From Psychromonas sp. L1A2 (GTDB lineage Bacteria > Pseudomonadota > Gammaproteobacteria > Enterobacterales > Psychromonadaceae), in contig NZ_WUAG01000001.1 in the NCBI RefSeq assembly GCF_009828855.1, positions 1,798,001-1,862,000 of the forward strand: a stretch of 64,000 nucleotides of DNA. The letters are read 5' to 3'. The translations under genes and the position numbers were made by a program. Under the pieces are notes generated by a model. That model searched no databases. It was not told the DNA's origin and saw only the letters and a list, made by a program, of their open reading frames with translations. Of this stretch, positions 47,940 to 56,742 are shown piece by piece; the first letter of the stretch is position 1; each line of letters opens with the position of its first letter.

Positions 47940-48060
47940 GAACCTTAAAACCGCTTTTACTGGAGACAGTTAAGCGTTTTTTGCGTCTTTAATTTTCTTA
48001 AAAATACCATGAGTAGTTAAAGATATACTCAAGCACTAAGCTGTCGCTCGAGCAGTATTA
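47940..48060 (+). repeat. Decayed tRNA-distal repeat
   Basis: AAAACCGCTTTTACTGG with a terminator-like tail and CAAGCACTAAGCTGTCGCTC resemble the units behind tRNA-Pro at 42321-42912. The rest of 47807-48363 shows no gene. Confidence 0.5.
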
Positions 48061-48363
48061 AGGTGGCAACTTTACCTAACAACCGTTAAATATTTCTCTT
48101 GTATTGTCGTATTGATAAAATTTAATAAAAAAAATCTTAAGATAGTTAACTTTATCCGTAAGTAATTAATAGTTAAATAAAAATATAATATCTAAAAAAT
48201 GAGAATATAAACTCAAAAACATCAAGACTATGCTTTTAATTAATAACTATTAAGTGTTAATATCTTAAATATTAGGTACTTATCCTCTCCACTTAATACC
48301 TAAACACTTTCAAATTGACATAGTTTCTTTCATCTATTTTTTATACCTTAAACAAGGATGGGT

Positions 48364-50109
48364 ATGACGGCTAATTTTTATAATAAAAATGCCAGTAAAC
48401 TAGCTGAAATGTATCTGTCAAAAACCTTTGAGCAAGTACACGAAAGCTGGCTTAGTTACTTAACGCCTATCTTGAATAAAAAAGAGGCTCGTATTTTAGA
48501 TATAGGGGCTGGCGCAGGGCGCGATAGTCAATACTTTGCACAACAAGGTGCTGCGAATAACATTTCTGTTACCGCGATTGAACCCGCATTAATGTTAGCT
48601 GAGCTTGGTAAAAAGCATACTCAAGGTTTGAATATTAATTGGTTGCAGGATTCACTTCCCGATCTCACCGCCGTCACTCGTAAAGAAATCAGTTTCGACC
48701 TCATTCTATTAAGTGCTGTTTGGATGCACATTCCAGATGCGCAACGCGCTAGATCATTACGAAAGCTCGCTAACTTATTAAAGCCCGGTGGCCTATTAGT
48801 TATTTCATTACGCCATGGTGAAAGTGGCGATGAACGAAATATGTATGAGGTTTCTAGTGATGCTTTAGTACAAATGTCTACAAAGCTCGGCCTATCTCTA
48901 TTATTAATCACAGATAAAAAGCCTGATGTGATCGGCAGAGCTGATGTCTCATGGCAAACGGTTGTACTCAAACTACCTGATGATGGTAGCGGAGCATTTC
49001 CGTTTATTCGTCATGTTGCATTGAACGATGGCAAATCTGCAACACATAAACTCGCGTTAATGCGCGTGTTATTACGTATAGCTGACGGACACCCCGGTGC
49101 TGTCATTCGACGAGAAGATAATAGAGTTATATTACCTGTTGGCTTAGTTGCTCTCTATTGGGCACATCAATATAAAGACTTAATTGATAAATATCAGTTA
49201 TATCAAACCCCTAATAAAAATAGCAACATGGGCTTCATGAAGGAAGATGGTTGGCATAAATTAACACATCTATCATCATCAGATTACCGTATTGGGAACT
49301 TGTTCCAAGGCGATCAAGCAATAGCAATGCATAAAATGCTATCTGCAAGTGTCGCTAACATCAAAAACATGCCTTGTAAGTTCATCACTTTTCCTAATAG
49401 TGCAGAAAGTGTATTCGAAGTGAGCAGTAAATCAGTACGCGCTAAAGACAGTTTATTTTTAGACTTAACCACCTTAAACCATTGGGGCGAATTTTCATTA
49501 CCTGAACACCTATGGATTGCTTTTAGCCGTTATGCCTGTTGGATTGAACCTGTGTTAGTTTCAGAATGGACTAAAACCATGGCGGGTTATCAAGGTAATC
49601 GACAATATCAAGCGCCAGAGCAACAACATAAATTAGTGAATGCATTAAATTGGTTAGAAGCAAAGCGCAGTACCACCGAAGTCCGAAACCGTTTTGAAAC
49701 GCTTAAAAAACAGAACAATAGCCAGCACAACTGTGTTTGGACTAATAAAACTTTAAATAAACAATACGCAATTGATCATTGCATGCCATTTGCACGTTGG
49801 CCTAATAACGACCTATGGAATTTATTACCTAGCGATGTCACTGCGAACGGACAAAAAAGCGATCGTTTACCCACAGAGCAGAAAATGAGAAAGGCAAAAC
49901 AACGCATTACAGACTGGTGGCAAGAAGCTTGGTTAGCAGACGACTCAATTGATATTAGTAGCCAGTTGAATCAAAAACGATTTTTCGCTGAAGCTAACAT
50001 CGCTTTACCAGATTTGGAATCAAGTAATGATTCAGTCGATGACCTCTTTGAAGCTTTATTACTACAAAGAGGAAGATTGAAAGAAATGCAGCAGTTGAGA
50101 GAATGGTGA
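48364..50109 (+). CDS. SAM methyltransferase-HNH endonuclease fusion
   Basis: 581 residues. N-terminal class I methyltransferase (residues about 1-210): ARILDIGAGAGRDSQYFAQQG is SAM motif I near residue 44, and LLSAVWMHIP and LLKPGGLLVISLRHGES are later motifs. The middle (210-420) is an unassigned helical region. The C-terminus has an HNH-type nuclease: CVWTNKTLNKQYAIDHCMPF, RWPNNDLWNLLPSD, D471-H472 as the DH pair. AAGGA five bases before the ATG at 48364 sets the start. A methylase plus nuclease in one chain suggests a modification-linked DNA or RNA restriction role, but the target is not known. Confidence 0.75.
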   Translation: MTANFYNKNASKLAEMYLSKTFEQVHESWLSYLTPILNKKEARILDIGAGAGRDSQYFAQQGAANNISVTAIEPALMLAELGKKHTQGLNINWLQDSLPDLTAVTRKEISFDLILLSAVWMHIPDAQRARSLRKLANLLKPGGLLVISLRHGESGDERNMYEVSSDALVQMSTKLGLSLLLITDKKPDVIGRADVSWQTVVLKLPDDGSGAFPFIRHVALNDGKSATHKLALMRVLLRIADGHPGAVIRREDNRVILPVGLVALYWAHQYKDLIDKYQLYQTPNKNSNMGFMKEDGWHKLTHLSSSDYRIGNLFQGDQAIAMHKMLSASVANIKNMPCKFITFPNSAESVFEVSSKSVRAKDSLFLDLTTLNHWGEFSLPEHLWIAFSRYACWIEPVLVSEWTKTMAGYQGNRQYQAPEQQHKLVNALNWLEAKRSTTEVRNRFETLKKQNNSQHNCVWTNKTLNKQYAIDHCMPFARWPNNDLWNLLPSDVTANGQKSDRLPTEQKMRKAKQRITDWWQEAWLADDSIDISSQLNQKRFFAEANIALPDLESSNDSVDDLFEALLLQRGRLKEMQQLREW

Positions 50110-50117
50110 TTGGTTTA

Positions 50118-50190
50118 ATTTATATTAAAACAACTAATTTCACTGGAAGTCAAAAATAAAATTCGTATATTAAGGCGTTAGATAAGAACT
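50118..50190 (+). pseudogene. Remnant of an HNH-endonuclease gene start
   Basis: ATTTATATTAAAACAACTAA and TTCGTATATTAAGGCGTTAG match, with substitutions and indels, the beginning of the HNH gene at 52766-52840. The frame is broken. Confidence 0.7.
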
Positions 50191-50337
50191 AGTTCTCAGG
50201 CTCTGCTTGGTAATGCATAGCACTTGATTGCACACAAACTTGATAACTCTGAATTCGTATACAGAGTATGGGAACTTACAGTTTGGTCATTTTTACGTAT
50301 GAGATTTAGAAATAATATTACTTGGAAAATTATTATC

Positions 50338-51279
50338 ATGATCCTTAAAGACGTCATTTTTAAAAATACAATTTCACCAACAGCTAAAGCAGGACAAGAT
50401 CAGGAAACTAATGTTGCATTTTATTTAAGAAGAGCATTTAAAGATCATCCTAGCATTTTTGTTATTAATGATTTTAAGTTTACGCACAATGATGAAACTG
50501 CTCAAATAGATCACTTAATTATTTATCCTTTTGGTTTTGTTTTAGTGGAGTCTAAAAGTATTACTGGTGAAGTGAAGGTTAATAGCTTCGGAGAATGGGC
50601 TCGTAGTTTTAATGGAAAATGGAGTGGTATGGCATCTCCAATCAAACAAGTTGAATTACAACAAAGGTTGCTTCGAGAAATATTGTTTGAAAATAGTCAT
50701 AAAATATTAACTAAAGTCTTAGGGCTTCAACAATATTTTGGCTTTAGGCGTTGGGATAATATTTGTGTTGTTTCTAGTAATGCAATTATCGATAGAGAAT
50801 CTATGCCAAAAGACGTTTCTGAGCAATTAGTGAAGAGTGAGTTTTTAGTTGATAAATTAAATCAGGTAATGAATATAAAAAATATTGTTGGAAGGCTTTT
50901 GAGTATTAGCGATACTCGACCTAAATTTAGCGCCAATGAATTAACTTCTATTACAGAGTTCTTAATGTCTCAGGCTAAAATGCAGCCAAAAGAACGAATA
51001 GAAAAAGAGTTTTTGGTTGAAGAAAAAACACCTAAGTATATTAGCTCTCATACAAAATTTACATCTCTTTTAAAGTGCAAAAGGTGTGGTGAAACATCGG
51101 ATTATTCGGCATTAAGTGGTCGCTATGGTTATTATATAAAATGCAGAAAATGTGAAACAAATACTGCTATGAAAATGTCATGTGGTCATTGCCAAAGCAC
51201 AAATGCAAAAGTATCAAAATCAGGAGAAACTTATTTTCTGGATTGTGGTGATTGTGAAAGCTCAGAGCGCTTACTATGA
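50338..51279 (+). CDS. NERD nuclease-related protein with zinc ribbons
   Basis: 313 residues from the ATG at 50338; the longer frame from a TTG at 50224 adds non-conserved sequence. NERD domain residues about 15-150: AQIDHLIIYPFGFVLVESKS with D58 and the E-x-K pair typical of the nuclease core. The C-terminus has two zinc ribbons: LLKCKRCGETSDYS with YIKCRKCETN, and MSCGHCQSTN with FLDCGDCESS. NERD proteins are thought to process DNA; the zinc ribbons would bind nucleic acid. Upstream lies the fusion gene, downstream a small unknown gene. Confidence 0.8.
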   Translation: MILKDVIFKNTISPTAKAGQDQETNVAFYLRRAFKDHPSIFVINDFKFTHNDETAQIDHLIIYPFGFVLVESKSITGEVKVNSFGEWARSFNGKWSGMASPIKQVELQQRLLREILFENSHKILTKVLGLQQYFGFRRWDNICVVSSNAIIDRESMPKDVSEQLVKSEFLVDKLNQVMNIKNIVGRLLSISDTRPKFSANELTSITEFLMSQAKMQPKERIEKEFLVEEKTPKYISSHTKFTSLLKCKRCGETSDYSALSGRYGYYIKCRKCETNTAMKMSCGHCQSTNAKVSKSGETYFLDCGDCESSERLL

Positions 51280-51330
51280 GTTCTTGGCTTGGTAGTGATG
51301 GAACATTAAGCATTTTATAGAGAAAAATAT

Positions 51331-51807
51331 ATGATCGACCCTGTTTCAATTTTTATTGCTTCATACCTTTCGGTTGTAAATTCAAACGTACATGAAAAGG
51401 TCTCAGATATATACGGAACCGAACTTAAAACTGAGTTTGTTCAGTACGAAAATATGAATATTTCATTTCAGCATCAAATATGGAATATAAAAAATAAGAC
51501 GATATGTACTTCTTATAATCAAGGAGATCCAAATTACTCTAAGTGTACAATCAAAGCGAAAGCTTTCTTTACTGATATGTGTAAAGAATTGACTAAGAGA
51601 AATCATTCAAATTGGAAAATGAAAAAGTTAAAAAGAATGTACTGTAATGCCTCTATTAGTTACCAACCTTTCGTTGCTAGTATATCTAACCCTAAAGCTA
51701 CAACAGAAGAACGTGACAGAGAGAAAAAGTGCAATTTATTGATATTAAAAACAATGGGGAATAAGAATAAAGATCTCATTGCAGAAAAAAAATTAGCGTG
51801 TAAGTAA
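51331..51807 (+). CDS. unknown 158-residue protein
   Basis: Lies between two NERD genes, 51 bases after the first. The sequence is basic, with five scattered cysteines (NKTICTSY, YSKCTIKAK, TDMCKEL, MYCNAS, KKCNLLI) and a C-terminal KLACK. The N-terminal MIDPVSIFIASYLSVVNSN is weakly hydrophobic but not a typical signal. No family is recognised. Its placement suggests it belongs with the nuclease-like genes, but it could also be unrelated. GAGAAAAATAT is a modest ribosome binding site. Confidence 0.5.
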   Translation: MIDPVSIFIASYLSVVNSNVHEKVSDIYGTELKTEFVQYENMNISFQHQIWNIKNKTICTSYNQGDPNYSKCTIKAKAFFTDMCKELTKRNHSNWKMKKLKRMYCNASISYQPFVASISNPKATTEERDREKKCNLLILKTMGNKNKDLIAEKKLACK

Positions 51808-51890
51808 AAGAAATAATTTTATCTGTCACCCACCTAAATTTTTTAGAAGAATATTTTGACAAAAATACCGAGCTACAAAAAAGGTTTTAA

Positions 51891-52751
51891 ATGGATTTAA
51901 CAACCCAAATTATTAACGCATTATCCGTCTACTGGTTTATTCTGCCACTTTTTATTTTACCTGTGGTATTAAAGTCGGCTTGGTTTAAAGGCATATTAGG
52001 CGAATTTTTAGTTAACTTCTTACTCACCAAGTTCTTGCCAAAGAAACAATATACTTTAATCAAAAATATTACTTTGCCGACTGATGATGGCACAACACAA
52101 ATCGACCATATTGTGGTGTCTGAGTTTGGCTTGTTTGTGATTGAAACTAAAAATATGAAAGGCTGGATTTTTGGCAGTGCCAATCAAAAGCAGTGGACGC
52201 AAAAGATTTTCAAGTACTCAGGGAAATTTCAAAACCCACTACACCAGAACTATAAACACACACAAACGTTAGCAAGTTGTTTAACTATCCCTAATGAATT
52301 CATTTATTCAGTGGTTGTTTTTATTGGTGATAGTACTTTTAAAACCAAAATGCCTGAGAATGTTACCTACGCGAGAGGGTGTGTGGAGTACATTAAAACT
52401 AAACAAGTCGTTCATTTTACGAAAGAACAAGTTAATAGCCTTATCTCTGAGATTGAAACGGGGCGTTTGACACCTAGTTTGAAAACAAACTTAGCGCATA
52501 ATAAACATGTGAAAACTATTGTTGAAAGTAAAGCGGAGCCTAGAGAAATTACCAAACAAGTATATGAAAGTAAAGTAGAGCCTAAAGAAATACCCAATCG
52601 GGTACTTGAAATACAAGAAGGCGTAGTAAAATCCTGCCCCAAGTGCGGATCTGAAATGGCATTAAGACAAGCCCAAAAAGGCAAGTATGTTGGCAATCAA
52701 TTTTGGGGATGTACTAATTTTCCAAAATGTAGAAAAGTGATCAACCTATGA
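51891..52751 (+). CDS. membrane-anchored NERD protein with topoisomerase-type zinc finger
   Basis: 286 residues: N-terminal helix (YWFILPLFILPVVL), NERD domain about 35-150 with TQIDHIVVSEFGLFVIETKN (D72 and the E-x-K pair) and a C4 zinc finger at the end (CPKCGSEMALRQ ... FWGCTNFPKCRK) of the topoisomerase I type. A degenerate internal repeat (SKAEPREITKQVYE / SKVEPKEIPNRV) links the two. The family occurs widely in marine bacteria without assigned function. Its stop overlaps the next start (ATGA), so it is cotranscribed with the HNH gene. Confidence 0.85.
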   Translation: MDLTTQIINALSVYWFILPLFILPVVLKSAWFKGILGEFLVNFLLTKFLPKKQYTLIKNITLPTDDGTTQIDHIVVSEFGLFVIETKNMKGWIFGSANQKQWTQKIFKYSGKFQNPLHQNYKHTQTLASCLTIPNEFIYSVVVFIGDSTFKTKMPENVTYARGCVEYIKTKQVVHFTKEQVNSLISEIETGRLTPSLKTNLAHNKHVKTIVESKAEPREITKQVYESKVEPKEIPNRVLEIQEGVVKSCPKCGSEMALRQAQKGKYVGNQFWGCTNFPKCRKVINL

Positions 52752-53572
52752 TTAAAAATGCATTCACTGATTATATTAAAGCAACTAATCTCACTGGTAG
52801 CCAAAAAGCAAATTCGTATATTAAAGCGTTAGATATTCTAAGCTCGCTTCTCAAACACGAGCCGTATGGTTTTAATGATTGTAAAGATATTTGGAAGGTC
52901 GAATCTGTTGAACGCCTGTATTAGCTTTATGTTTTCGTTTTGCAGCGGAGTAAAAAGAAAGATAATAATTTATGGGTGATCGATGGTATTGCTAAAAGTT
53001 ATTTAGCCAATGGTTTTTGCTCTGCTGCATTAAAGTCTTTTATGACATTCTTGGTTGAATTCAAGTTTGAGCAACGCTTACTGAATAATGTAAATACAGA
53101 AGGGATTCAGGTTCCAATTACGCTAAAATATCCACGTTGTTTGCTAGATGGCATTGGTCATGCAGAAGGGCGTGATGTTGTTAGAGAAGTCAATGTACGT
53201 ACTAACCAAAATGTATTCAGAAAGTTAATACTTAATATTTATAATCAATCTTGCTGTATTACAGGCTTAAATATGCCAGAAGTAAATAGAGCGAGTCATA
53301 TTGTGCCTTGGGTTGAAGATAAAACAATACGCTTAGATCCTGCTAATGGCCTTTGTTTATCAGCAACCTACGACGCTGCGTTTGATAAACATTTAATTAG
53401 TTTAGATGACGATTACCGAATAATTACAAGTAAGACTATCAAGGATTATTATACTTCGAACAGCGTAAATGAGTACTTTATTAAAAAACAAGGCATGAAA
53501 ATAAACCTACCAAATACCTTCAAACCTAACAAGAATTTTTTAGAATTACATCGTAATAATTGTAGTTTATGA
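52748..53572 (+). pseudogene. HNH endonuclease gene with in-frame TAG
   Basis: The frame starting at the ATGA overlap encodes MIKNAFTDYIKATNLTG, continues to VERLY, meets TAG at 52922, then continues without shift as LYVFVLQRSKKKDNN and a complete HNH_2-type domain: CCITGLNMPEVNRASHIVPW, DPANGLCLSATYDAAFDKHL. Only one nonsense change separates the halves, so it is a recent pseudogene, or the stop is read through. Such proteins are predicted restriction-type endonucleases. Confidence 0.8.
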
Positions 53573-53833
53573 TCATTATTTGAACCAAGGTTAATAGTTA
53601 TCGAAGCCTCTTTGAATTTTATGCTCTTCTGTCTACTCCCGGTAAAGATTTTTAAGTTATTTTGAATGCAGAATTCTATGTATCAGTAATAACAAAGCAC
53701 ATGCAACATTTTGTTGTGATGTTACATATTATATATCTGTTAAGTGAATCACTTGATAGCTATATTGTTAGTATTGCTGGACTGAAGTGATTCCATAAAA
53801 CATCATGCTGTATATTGATTTAAACTAGAGTTG

Positions 53834-53868
53834 AATAAGCGCTGGATATCATTCAGCACTTATTTTTT
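53834..53868 (+). terminator. Terminator after the HNH gene
   Basis: AATAAGCGCTG / CAGCACTTATT stem with a run of six T. The rest of 53573-53981 shows nothing. Confidence 0.75.
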
Positions 53869-53981
53869 ATGTTACTAAGACTGACCTTTTCTTTGTAAGA
53901 GTAGGCTGATGAGTATTTCTTACTAGGAAGCTATTTCACAATTACCCCTTTTCAATTGCCCCTTATTGACAGGTTTAGCTT

Positions 53982-54782
53982 TTAATATACATCCCAATAA
54001 CTTGCGAAACCGTAATGTTTATAAACGGCTAATTCGTTGTCTCGGTTTAGTTCTTTGTTGGGTTGGTATTCTGGCGCTTCTTTTATTTGTTGGCGAGTTA
54101 AATTGATAATGGCTGAATTTTTGAGCCAATTAATATCTTCAATCCATTCTGGTGAAATGAGTACTTTTTGTCCACCAAACCAATTAGTGGTGTTCGCAAT
54201 AAGGTAGCGAACAGCCATTGTGTCTTCTTCAATTAGTAGATCTGTTACGTGTCCAATATCACCGTCAATAGCATGAATATCATAGCCCATGATGATTTTA
54301 CAACTACGTAAATTTGGATCATCATTTTCATGTCTCTCAATAATCGCTTCTTTATGTACTATCGCTACATCAGCGGCTTCTTGTTTTGTTTGTGCGGGTT
54401 CTCCAAAGCCTGAAACAAGTAAGTGTGGATACATTCCCTTGCCCCAAAAACCAGTGTTGCCCCAATAATATGGGTAGCTGTAATAATCAAGTAGGTTAAT
54501 TTCGTGTTGGCGTGACACTGTTTTATTAGTGTTAATATTTGGACTGTTTTTAACTTGCTCTTGTGTGATAGAGACTGGAAGGACTTGTTCTAGCCCATTT
54601 GCTTTTTGTATGCCAATAGGGGAGATCAATACCTTACGGCTTGATAACCAACTGCCTGTTTCGACAACAAAATAACGTATGACCCATTCTTTATCATCAA
54701 ATAAGAAATCAGTTACTTTACCTATATCGCCATCTGTGGCGGCAATGCTGTAATTTTCTAAATCGTGCATACTACGTAACAT
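53982..54782 (-). CDS. double PRC-barrel protein
   Basis: 266 residues with two PRC-barrel repeats: SIAATDGDIGKVTDFLFDDK ... SSRKVLISPIG in the first half and DIHAIDGDIGHVTDLLIEED ... GGQKVLISPEW in the second. PRC-barrels are found in photosynthetic reaction-centre H subunits and RimM, and in many stress proteins of unknown role. No signal or membrane segment. AAAAGGAT precedes the ATG. It stands alone with its own promoter region. Confidence 0.85.
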   Translation of the reverse strand: MLRSMHDLENYSIAATDGDIGKVTDFLFDDKEWVIRYFVVETGSWLSSRKVLISPIGIQKANGLEQVLPVSITQEQVKNSPNINTNKTVSRQHEINLLDYYSYPYYWGNTGFWGKGMYPHLLVSGFGEPAQTKQEAADVAIVHKEAIIERHENDDPNLRSCKIIMGYDIHAIDGDIGHVTDLLIEEDTMAVRYLIANTTNWFGGQKVLISPEWIEDINWLKNSAIINLTRQQIKEAPEYQPNKELNRDNELAVYKHYGFASYWDVY

Positions 54783-54801
54783 AATAGATTATCCTTTTGT
54801 T

Positions 54802-54965
54802 ATAACAATCACATTAATTAACTGATCTATTTGGCTTGTTAAAATAACTTATTTCTTCGTTGTCAGTTTCGTAAAGGGAATAAGTATTTACCTCAACTTA
54901 TGCTTTAAACTAAGTCATTTTTTCTTCGGAAAATTTAGATCTCTTATTTAATATAATTAATATTA
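54802..54965. repeat. MITE-like element M3
   Basis: Left end ATAACAATCACATTAATTAA then CTGATCTA; interior AAAATAACTTATTTCTTCGT as in M1; right end AAATTTAGATCTCTTATTTA. No ORF. 54966-55631 also shows no recognisable gene. Confidence 0.75.
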
Positions 54966-55631
54966 TGTTGATGGTTTGATTTTTATCCTCGTTTATCTAT
55001 TAAGTTACGCCTCTTACATCCTTGATGTCAGTTCGTTGGCGTACAGACTTTCCTTTCATTCACTTTAACTTTTGGTTAATTATTTTTTATTTCTATTTCT
55101 ATTTAAATTTTCTATTTCTAATTCGTTATTGACACAAAAGTGAGTTGATATTTGGGTTGTTATAAAGCAAGGGCAGCTTTAGATAATTTAAATTAATATC
55201 CTTCATTTCAGTTAATAGAATCGTTCCTTTAATTATATTTTTTCCGTCTTTAGCCTATAAGGTTTAACGATGACCATCTCTATTTCCGCCTCCACAAAAC
55301 AGCTGAGCGCTTGTTTTATCGTTTGGTTTTATTAGTTAAGTTTTATTGGTTAAATTTTATTGATGATGCCTGATTAATTTTCCTTTATTTAAGTTAGTTA
55401 AATTTTTAGTTTTTTACTGGAAGATAATTATTGATAATTATTGATAATTTTGTGTGTGCCAGCGCACCGACGATGAGCTCATTTGGCGATACCGTTTAAT
55501 CTTCTGATTGGTTCTACTTACTGAGTTTTATGCCTTGCATACTTTATAGACAATGCCGTGAGAGAAACTGATTATTTTTCAAGAAGATGAGTTAACTGTC
55601 TTCCTAATCCTATTATCAAAAGGTGTTTACT

Positions 55632-56411
55632 ATGTTACTAGAAGGTAAAGTTGCGTTGGTCACCGGTGCTGCTCAAGGAATTGGACGAGCTATTGCAACG
55701 CGTTTAGCAAAAGATGGAGCAGATGTTGGTATCGTCGATTTAAACGAAGATAAAATGTTGGTGGTTGCCCATGAATTAGAAGCATTAGGGCGTAAAACAG
55801 CTATTTTTAAAGCTGATGTAAGTGATAGAAAACAAGTTTATTCTGCTATTGACCATGTAGAAAAAACGCTAGGTAGATTCGATATCATGGTTAATAACGC
55901 TGGTATTGCACAAGTTCAAGCCCTTTCTGACGTCACCCAAGATGAATTAGATAACATTCAAAAAATTAATGTAGGTGGTACGCTTTGGGGGATTCAGGCC
56001 GCTGCAAAAAAATTCATTGATAACAAACAAAAAGGCAAGATAATCAACGCTTCTTCTATTGCTGGTCATAATGGGTTTGCTTTATTGGGCGTGTATTCTG
56101 CGACTAAATTTGCTGTGCGTGCTTTAACTCAATCAGCGGCGCAGGAATATGCCAGCGCAGGCATTACCGTAAATGCTTACTGCCCAGGTGTTGTTGGAAC
56201 CGATATGTGGATCGACATTGATAAACGTTTCTCAGAAATTACTGGCGCGGCTGAAGGTGCTACCTATAAAAAATATGTCGATGGTATTGCGCTTGGTCGT
56301 GCACAAACACCAGAGGATGTTGCCAACTTTGTTTCTTACTTAGCGGGTTCTGATTCTGATTATATGACAGGTCAAGCACCGCTCATCGATGGTGGTATTG
56401 TGTACCGTTAA
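55632..56411 (+). CDS. short-chain dehydrogenase, acetoin/diacetyl reductase type
   Basis: 259 residues. NAD-binding TGAAQGIGRAIA near residue 12, NNAGIAQVQ, catalytic SSIAG and YSATK (Ser-Tyr-Lys), GVVGTDMW loop and C-terminal DGGIVYR. GTDMWxxID and the close fit to BudC-type proteins point to meso-butanediol dehydrogenase/(S)-acetoin-forming diacetyl reductase, which interconverts diacetyl, acetoin and butanediol. No other butanediol genes are near, so the substrate is not certain. The ATG at 55632 (AAAAGG upstream) is preferred to a GTG three codons earlier. Confidence 0.8.
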   Translation: MLLEGKVALVTGAAQGIGRAIATRLAKDGADVGIVDLNEDKMLVVAHELEALGRKTAIFKADVSDRKQVYSAIDHVEKTLGRFDIMVNNAGIAQVQALSDVTQDELDNIQKINVGGTLWGIQAAAKKFIDNKQKGKIINASSIAGHNGFALLGVYSATKFAVRALTQSAAQEYASAGITVNAYCPGVVGTDMWIDIDKRFSEITGAAEGATYKKYVDGIALGRAQTPEDVANFVSYLAGSDSDYMTGQAPLIDGGIVYR

Positions 56412-56742
56412 CGAGCTAGTTTGTAAGGCTTTCTCATCTTACTTTCTTGGGCTTAGTAATCAATTAAGCCTAAGCACTGCAACTTTGTACTGTAATCGAA
56501 CAAAAAATTAATTATGCATAAGATTATCAACCTTCGTTCTGCTATTTAGCCAGTCTGAAAGCACTTTAGAGTTCGTTGTTATTGTATTGAAAAATTAATG
56601 TGTTTTAACATATTTTTCGCTTAGATCTTAGCTTGGTATAGCTTGTGAAGACTTGGTATGACTAATGAAATAATGACTCGCTTAGAGTTTGATTACAGGA
56701 ACACCCAATTTTAAAAATTTATTCTATGAAAGGACACTTGTC
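56412..56742. other. Intergenic region before the proton ATPase
   Basis: No ORF, repeat or RNA was recognised; it should contain the promoter of the ATPase gene. Confidence 0.4.
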
